Shown one piece after another: positions 59,200-64,000 of a stretch of 64,000 nt of DNA. Positions within the stretch are counted from its first letter, which is position 1. Each line of letters begins with the position of its first letter. Origin of the DNA: FEN-1191 sp031441585. Lineage in GTDB: Bacteria > Pseudomonadota > Gammaproteobacteria > Steroidobacterales > Steroidobacteraceae. The translations under genes were made by a program, and so were the position numbers. The stretch covers positions 25,270-89,269 of the forward strand of contig JANMWZ010000010.1 in the NCBI GenBank assembly GCA_031441585.1, written 5' to 3'. The notes below the pieces were generated by a model. That model was given only the letters and a program-made list of their open reading frames with translations. It was not told the DNA's origin and did not search any database.

Positions 59200-60566
59200 G
59201 TCTGAGCGTCCTGGATATCTTCAAGGTCGGCATTGGCCCGTCGAGCTCCCACACCATGGGACCGATGAATGCGGCCTGCCGATTTGCGCTCGGTTTGGCG
59301 GAGCGCGGGCAGCTGGCAAACACGACCCAGGTCACGGTGGAGCTGTATGGTTCACTCGCCTGGACCGGGCGCGGTCACTGCACCGACCGGGCTATTTTTC
59401 TGGGCCTCGAAGGCAACACGCCCGATACGCTGGATCCGAATGCGCTCGAGCCCGCGCTGGCGCGTATTCGCGCCAGCGGCAAGCTGATCCTGGCCGGCAC
59501 TCAGGCCATCGCCTTCGACGAAAACCTTCATCTGCTCTGGCATCGCGATCAGACCCTGCCGTTGCACCCTAACGGCATGTGTTTTACGGCGCTCGATGCG
59601 ACCGGCGCCGTGCTGCGGCGCGAAGAAGTGTACTCACTGGGCGGCGGATTCATCGCCAGCGCGGACGAGCTCGCGAACCCAACGACTACTGGGGCGCCCG
59701 TCACTGTGGCCTTTCCGTTTGACTCGGGCGATGAGCTACTGGCACGCGCCCGGCAGCACGGCCTGAAACTTCATGAACTGGTGCTCGCCAACGAAGCGGC
59801 GTTTCGCGACCCGGTGGCAACCCAGGCCGCGCTGCTGCGCCTCTGGCAGGTGATGCAATCCTGCATTGAGAAGGGCTTTGCCGCGCAGGGCGTATTGCCC
59901 GGAGTGCTCAAGCTGCCGCGGCGCGCGCCCGGGCTACATCGCCAGCTGCTCGCGAGCGATGCTTCGGCACCCATGCATGTGATGGACTGGGTGAACGCCT
60001 TCGCCATGGCCGTCAATGAAGAGAACGCTGCCGGCGGCAAGATGGTCACGGCGCCCACCAATGGCGCAGCCGGAATTGTGCCGGCCGTGCTGGCGTATTA
60101 CCGGCGCTATGAAGCGGGCGCATCGGATGCGGGGGTAGTGCGTTTCCTGTTGGTCGCGGGCGCCATAGGCATGCTCTACAAGAAAAACGCTTCGATCTCC
60201 GGCGCCGAGGCCGGCTGCCAGGGAGAAGTCGGCGTGGCCTGCTCCATGGCGGCGGCGGGTCTGGCGGCGGCGCTCGAGGGCAGCAATGAACAGGTCGAAA
60301 ATGCGGCTGAGATTGGCATGGAACACAATCTGGGGCTCACCTGTGATCCGGTCGGCGGTCTGGTGCAGATTCCCTGCATCGAACGCAACGCCATGGGGGC
60401 GATCAAGGCCATCAATGCGGCGCGCCTGGCCATGTGCGGCGATGGCACGCACAAGGTATCGCTCGATCAGGTGATCGCCACCATGCGCCAGACCGGCAAG
60501 GACATGTCCTCGATCTACAAGGAAACCTCGCAGGGTGGCCTGGCCGTCAACGTGCCGGAGTGCTGA
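59196..60566 (+). CDS. sdaA: L-serine ammonia-lyase, iron-sulfur type
   Basis: 456 residues of the single-chain form: the beta domain (FKVGIGPSSSHTMGPM) is followed by the alpha domain. The [4Fe-4S] cysteines are found in GAEAGCQGEVGVACSMA and LTCDPVGGLVQIPCIERN. The enzyme converts serine to pyruvate and ammonia. In this operon it could use serine derived from the glycine formed by Kbl. Confidence 0.94.
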   Translation: MSLSVLDIFKVGIGPSSSHTMGPMNAACRFALGLAERGQLANTTQVTVELYGSLAWTGRGHCTDRAIFLGLEGNTPDTLDPNALEPALARIRASGKLILAGTQAIAFDENLHLLWHRDQTLPLHPNGMCFTALDATGAVLRREEVYSLGGGFIASADELANPTTTGAPVTVAFPFDSGDELLARARQHGLKLHELVLANEAAFRDPVATQAALLRLWQVMQSCIEKGFAAQGVLPGVLKLPRRAPGLHRQLLASDASAPMHVMDWVNAFAMAVNEENAAGGKMVTAPTNGAAGIVPAVLAYYRRYEAGASDAGVVRFLLVAGAIGMLYKKNASISGAEAGCQGEVGVACSMAAAGLAAALEGSNEQVENAAEIGMEHNLGLTCDPVGGLVQIPCIERNAMGAIKAINAARLAMCGDGTHKVSLDQVIATMRQTGKDMSSIYKETSQGGLAVNVPEC

Positions 60567-62010
60567 GTTCGCGCATTTTTGAGTGGTGGCGCCCGTAGCC
60601 AAAATACACCGCAAATCCCAGGCCCAGCCACACAATGAGGCGGATCCAGGTATCGGCGGGCAGGTAAATCATCAGGGCTACGCAACTGATGATGCCGAGG
60701 CCCGGGATCAGCGGCACCCAGGGGGCGCGAAACGGCCGGTGCAGTTCGGGCGACTTACGGCGCAGGATGATGATGCCGCCGCACACCATGGCGAAGGCCA
60801 TGAGCGTGCCGATCGAAATCAATTCACCCAGCAGGTCCAGTGGCACCAGCCCCGCGGTCAGGGCGGATAACACGCCGGTCACGATAGTGCCGATATGTGG
60901 GGTATGAAAGCGTTCGCTGGTGCGTGACAGCGCCGCCGGCAACAGGCCATCACGACCCATGGCGTAAAAAATACGGATCTGTCCGAGCAGGCTCAGCAGT
61001 ATCACCGAGATCAGGCCGAATATGGCGACCACGCCCACCAACACCTTCAGCCAGCTTAAGTCGGCGTGGGCAAGACTGAGTGCCTTGTAGAGCGGGTCGG
61101 CAACGTTGAGCTGATGATAGTCGGCGATGCCGGTGATGATCAGGCTCACCGCCACATAGAGCACGGTGCAGATCAGCAGTGAGAAGCCCAGACTCAGCGG
61201 CATGGTGCGCTGAGGATTGCGCGCCTCTTCGGCGAGCGTCGAGACGCCGTCAAAGCCGATGTAGGCAAAAAACACGATGCCCGCGCCGCGCAGCACGCCA
61301 GTCCAGCCAAAATCTCCAAATTTTCCGGTGTTGGGCGGCACGAAGGGCTGCCAGTTATGCGGGTCAACATATTTTACGCAGGCCGCAATGAGTACCAGGA
61401 TGGCCAGCACCTTGGCGCCGACGATGATCGAATTGACGATGGCGGACTGGCGCGTGCCGATGATCAGCAGCGCCGTGCAAGCCAGGGTGATGAGCACTGC
61501 CGGCAGATCGAGCCAGTGGCCGGTGGCGACAAGGTGCAAGCCGCCGCCCGCCCTGAACGGCGCGCCGCTCAACACGGCAGGCAGATGCAGGCCCAGATCG
61601 GCCAAGGATGCCGTGACATAGCCCGACCAGCCGATGGCCACCACCGAGGCCGAGAACAGGTATTCGAGCATGATGCTCCAGCCGATGATCCAGGCGATCA
61701 GCTCGCCGAAGGTGGCGTAGGCATAGGAGTAGGCGCTGCCCGCGACCGGCACCATGGCCGCAAATTCCGCGTAGCAAAGTCCCGCAAAAAAGCAGGCGAG
61801 GCTCGCGAACACGAAGGAGAGCGTTACCGCGGGCCCGGAGTGCAGTGCCGCCACGGTGCCCGTGAGCACGAAAATGCCGGCGCCAATGGTATTGCCGACG
61901 CCGAAGGCCGTGAGATTGAGCACCCCGAGCGAGCGCACCAGTGCCGGGCGCTCGCCGCCGTCCGCCTCGCGCTTGAGCGTATCGATGGACTTTCGTGACC
62001 AGACACCCAT
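60547..62010 (-). CDS. APC family amino-acid permease
   Basis: 487 residues with about 12 membrane helices. The N-terminal NTIGAGIFVLTGTVAALHSGPAV is the family's substrate-binding unwound helix 1, and FFAYIGFDGVSTLAEEARNPQRTMP is the helix 6-7 signature of the CAT/YfnA-like branch. It converges on sdaA and overlaps its 3' end by 20 bases. It likely imports an amino acid; the nearby serine/threonine pathway hints at the substrate, but this is not shown. Confidence 0.9.
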   Translation of the reverse strand: MGVWSRKSIDTLKREADGGERPALVRSLGVLNLTAFGVGNTIGAGIFVLTGTVAALHSGPAVTLSFVFASLACFFAGLCYAEFAAMVPVAGSAYSYAYATFGELIAWIIGWSIMLEYLFSASVVAIGWSGYVTASLADLGLHLPAVLSGAPFRAGGGLHLVATGHWLDLPAVLITLACTALLIIGTRQSAIVNSIIVGAKVLAILVLIAACVKYVDPHNWQPFVPPNTGKFGDFGWTGVLRGAGIVFFAYIGFDGVSTLAEEARNPQRTMPLSLGFSLLICTVLYVAVSLIITGIADYHQLNVADPLYKALSLAHADLSWLKVLVGVVAIFGLISVILLSLLGQIRIFYAMGRDGLLPAALSRTSERFHTPHIGTIVTGVLSALTAGLVPLDLLGELISIGTLMAFAMVCGGIIILRRKSPELHRPFRAPWVPLIPGLGIISCVALMIYLPADTWIRLIVWLGLGFAVYFGYGRHHSKMRELSTPAR

Positions 62011-62089
62011 GCGTGTTCCCCCGCTGTTTTGTGCAGCCTACAGCAGCGGCTGTGGCAGTGCACGCTGGCGCCTGCAGCTATCCGCTCAG

Positions 62090-62506
62090 CTACGATACGT
62101 CGGCAACTTCAAGCCTGGCCCGCTTCGCTGCGGCGAGTTGGCGACGATCCGCTGAGGCAAAAAGATCTGCCTGGTAAACGATGGCGCAAGCGACGTGGAT
62201 CGCGTCCATTGCACGCAGCGTACGAGTTTCCAGAAGTTGGACGGCGTTAACCATGACCGCGTCTGTGATCTCGCAGATATCGGTATCGGCGAGGTCGTTG
62301 AGCACAGTCAGCTTAAGCGCTGCAAATTTTGGCGCGCTCAGCCTGCGCTCCCGCACCAGCCGACTCAGCGTTGAGATCATCTCAGGCAGGCAGATAACAC
62401 TCACCGCGAGCTGCTCCGCACCGCCGCACAGCTCCAGCACTGTGGCCGAACCAGGCTCGGCGATATAGCGCTTGGCAAATGCCGAGGTGTCGAGGAACAG
62501 TTTCAC
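62090..62506 (-). CDS. vapC: VapC-like PIN-domain toxin
   Basis: 138 residues from GTG 62506, which overlaps the antitoxin stop (GTGA). The PIN acidic residues are at VKLFLDTSAFAKRY (Asp), CLPEMISTLSRLV (Glu), LRAMDAIHVACAI (Asp) and FASADRRQLAAAK (Asp). It is a second, unrelated Phd-VapC toxin in the window; the VapC at 51.9-52.3 kb is clearly different in sequence. The start lies just after the antitoxin, as usual. Confidence 0.88.
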   Translation of the reverse strand: MKLFLDTSAFAKRYIAEPGSATVLELCGGAEQLAVSVICLPEMISTLSRLVRERRLSAPKFAALKLTVLNDLADTDICEITDAVMVNAVQLLETRTLRAMDAIHVACAIVYQADLFASADRRQLAAAKRARLEVADVS

Positions 62507-62724
62507 GGCGATTTGGCACGATCCTTCAGGACTTCGCGACTCAAGGCCAGACCTCTGATGTTGAGCGGCACCGAATTTCGCTTCCACGCCGGAGCCGTGC
62601 CCTTGATGGGTACAATTTGCGCAATCGCCCTGCCACTGCGAAACACGCGTACCGTTTGACCCTTTTCAACGGCGTCAAAAAACGCCTTGGCGTTGTTGCG
62701 CAATTCGGTGAATGTGGTGTCCAT
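62503..62724 (-). CDS. Phd/YefM-like antitoxin
   Basis: 73 residues from ATG 62724; an upstream in-frame ATG at about 62766 would run through the repeat and is less likely. The fold is seen as DTTFTELRNNAKAFFDAVEKG and QTVRVFRSGRAIAQIVPI. It overlaps the toxin start by four bases and probably represses its promoter through the TGTACATTG repeats just upstream. Confidence 0.82.
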   Translation of the reverse strand: MDTTFTELRNNAKAFFDAVEKGQTVRVFRSGRAIAQIVPIKGTAPAWKRNSVPLNIRGLALSREVLKDRAKSP

Positions 62725-62747
62725 CGAGCATACTCCGGCAGCATCTA

Positions 62748-62768
62748 TGTACATTGTACTGTACATTG
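62748..62768. promoter_or_regulatory. TGTACATTG direct repeats upstream of the antitoxin
   Basis: TGTACATTG occurs at 62748-62756 and again at 62760-62768, spaced by 12 bases centre to centre. TGTACA is itself a palindrome. They lie 24 to 44 bases before the antitoxin ATG on the minus strand, so they are probably its operator. Confidence 0.5.
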
Positions 62769-62850
62769 TTTATTGAACGGCGGGTGCTCAAAATGCAAGG
62801 AAGTGGCAAGGCAGCAAACGAGTGGTGACCCAAGGTTTGATGTCCGCCTG

Positions 62851-62885
62851 CCCGCTAGCGCGGCCGGCCCGCTAGTGGGGCCGGC
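62851..62885. repeat. Two-copy short tandem repeat at the eda 3' end
   Basis: The unit CCCGCTAGnnnGGCCGGC occurs twice (62851-62868, 62868-62885, sharing one base). It covers the stop codon of eda and the short gap after it. Its function is unclear; it may be a random GC-rich duplication. Confidence 0.6.
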
Positions 62886-63504
62886 GCGCCAGACTCGCCG
62901 CATCGCGTGCCAGGGCTTCGATCTGTGCCCAGTCGCCGCTCTTGAGCGCCGCTGCAGGAGTGATCCATGAGCCGCCGACGCAGGCGACGTTCGCCAGCGC
63001 CAGGAAGCGCGGTGCGCTCTCGCGGGTGATGCCGCCGGTCGGGCAGAAAATGACATCCTGGAATACCGGCGCGAAGGCGGCGAGCATTGCTGTGCCGCCC
63101 GCGGGCTCGGCCGGGAAAAACTTGAGGGCCGTGTAGCCCGCGGCGCGCGCCGCCAGTAACTCGGATGCGGTGGCTATGCCTGGCAGCAAAGGGAAGGGTG
63201 AGCGCTGGCCGGCAGCGGCCAGTTCATCGGTTAGTCCTGGAGTGACGGCGAATTGTGCCCCGGCAGCCGCGACGCGCAGAAAATCTTCGGGCGTGGTGAG
63301 CGTGCCGGCACCGACGATGGCTTCGGGCACGGCCTGGCGCATGGCGCTGATCGCGGCGAGCGCCGCGCTGGTGCGTAGCGTGACTTCAAGCACCATGAGT
63401 CCGCCGGCACACAGAGCACGCGCCAGGGGCACGGCGTCCGACTCCCGTTCGATAGTGAGCACCGGTATGACGGGTGCGCGGGCCAGGATGTCGCGTATCT
63501 GCAT
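62872..63504 (-). CDS. eda: KDPG/KHG aldolase
   Basis: 210 residues of the Eda family. The Schiff-base Lys is in AGYTALKFFPAEPAGG. The catalytic Glu is in LEVTLRTSAAL, and VGAGTLTTPEDF and CPTGGITRESAP hold the phosphate-binding loops. It cleaves 2-keto-3-deoxy-6-phosphogluconate to pyruvate and glyceraldehyde 3-phosphate in the Entner-Doudoroff pathway. The gene lies 42 bases after edd on the same strand. Confidence 0.94.
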   Translation of the reverse strand: MQIRDILARAPVIPVLTIERESDAVPLARALCAGGLMVLEVTLRTSAALAAISAMRQAVPEAIVGAGTLTTPEDFLRVAAAGAQFAVTPGLTDELAAAGQRSPFPLLPGIATASELLAARAAGYTALKFFPAEPAGGTAMLAAFAPVFQDVIFCPTGGITRESAPRFLALANVACVGGSWITPAAALKSGDWAQIEALARDAASLARRPH

Positions 63505-63546
63505 GGTGCTGCGCCTCCGGTGTTCGAATTCAGAAATCAGCTCAGG

Positions 63547-63969
63547 CTACGCGAGGCCGCCGCCCTGTTCGGCGCCGGCAGCGTTGGCACGCATGGAGGC
63601 GAACAACTCGCGGCCCATGCCCTGTTGTGCTGTGGGCGCCGGGCGTTCCACCGTGCGCTGCGCCCAGATCTCAGCGCCTACCAGCGCTTCGAGCGTGCCA
63701 CTGTTGCTGTCGAGGCGCACGACATCGCCGTCACGCAGCTTCCCCAGCGGGCCGCCGCTGAACACTTCCGGGGAGACGTGAATGGCTGCCGGCACGCTGC
63801 CCGAGGCGCCGGACATGCGCCCGTCCGTGACCAGGGCGACGCGGTGTCCTCGCGATTGCAGTGCCGACAAGGCGGGCGTGAGCTTATGCAGCTCGGGCAT
63901 GCCATTGGCGCGGGGGCCCTGGGCGCGCACCACCACCAAGTAAAAGCGATAAAGCTCGCCGGCCCTGTA
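63547..63969 (-). CDS. edd: 6-phosphogluconate dehydratase, C-terminal part at the window end
   Basis: The last 140 or so residues of Edd are readable: VVVRAQGPRANGMPELHKLT, VALVTDGRMSGASGS, PAAIHVSPEVFSGGPLG and GMGRELFASMRANAAGAEQGG. The upstream codons EGELYRFYL-like residues continue the family pattern, then an in-frame TAA appears at 63970-63972, 28 bases before the window edge. Because the rest of the gene is not visible, I cannot tell whether this is a sequence-end error or a real break. With eda it forms the Entner-Doudoroff unit. Confidence 0.8.
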   Translation of the reverse strand, partial: YRAGELYRFYLVVVRAQGPRANGMPELHKLTPALSALQSRGHRVALVTDGRMSGASGSVPAAIHVSPEVFSGGPLGKLRDGDVVRLDSNSGTLEALVGAEIWAQRTVERPAPTAQQGMGRELFASMRANAAGAEQGGGLA

Positions 63970-64000
63970 TTAGGGGCGGACCGGGTGCAGGGGGTGGGAA

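Noticed and set aside
1..64000. CRISPR arrays, insertion sequences and transposase genes
   Set aside because: No repeat-spacer array, transposase or integrase frame was seen anywhere in the window.

Overview
The window looks like a chromosomal segment of a GC-rich gammaproteobacterium. The main evidence is the block ruvC-ruvA-ruvB-ybgC-tolQRAB-pal-cpoB-queE-queC-tRNA-Lys, in the order familiar from Pseudomonas-like gammaproteobacteria, together with sucA-sucB-lpd, a RelA-type (p)ppGpp synthetase and kbl-tdh. Two large TonB-dependent receptors and a Gram-negative efflux system fit this. A Steroidobacterales/Nevskiales-like host is my guess from gene style only. Coding is dense: many neighbours share ATGA/GTGA stop-start overlaps, and no gene-free stretch exceeds 300 bases.

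Layout. 1-3.5 kb (minus): a truncated GNAT acetyltransferase, then a penicillin-acylase-family hydrolase overlapping a second GNAT gene. 3.5-9.7 kb (plus): a secreted Asp-box beta-propeller protein and a TonB-dependent receptor with its own promoter and terminator. 9.7-15.2 kb (minus): a four-gene overlapping operon (TonB receptor, FAD amine oxidase, TSUP exporter, IclR regulator). 15.3-16.2 kb: a HigBA-like toxin-antitoxin pair and a ribbon-helix-helix regulator. 16.3-23.5 kb: a six-gene hydrogenase-4/complex-I-like membrane operon whose large subunit has lost NiFe-site cysteines. 23.5-31.5 kb: an ArsR-type regulator divergent from a membrane-fusion protein, RND pump, DUF2892 protein, TolC-like channel, sulfide:quinone oxidoreductase and OsmC protein, probably a reactive-sulfur response unit. 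31.7-33.0 kb: an isolated fliM-fliN pair. 33.0-40.6 kb: carbonic anhydrase, a second OsmC protein, the 2-oxoglutarate dehydrogenase operon (sucB split by a frameshift) and a Tat-exported dienelactone-hydrolase-family enzyme. 40.6-51.4 kb: relA, ruvCAB, the Tol-Pal envelope system, two queuosine/7-deazaguanine genes and tRNA-Lys.

51.4-56.9 kb is probably a small island. The 3' end of tRNA-Lys recurs as an imperfect direct repeat 5.47 kb downstream. Between the copies lie a Phd-VapC pair, a 5' fragment of an extradiol dioxygenase gene, a BKACE enzyme, a class III aminotransferase, a di-haem cytochrome c and a DUF4143 ATPase preceded by a 40-bp near-perfect palindrome. 56.9-64 kb: the threonine/serine catabolic operon kbl-tdh-sdaA, an amino-acid permease, a second Phd-VapC pair and the Entner-Doudoroff genes eda and edd (edd cut by the window end).

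The least understood parts are the NiFe-less Hyf/Ehr-like complex, the sulfide-linked RND cluster, the TonB receptor-amine oxidase-TSUP operon, and the tRNA-bounded island with its palindrome-ATPase unit.
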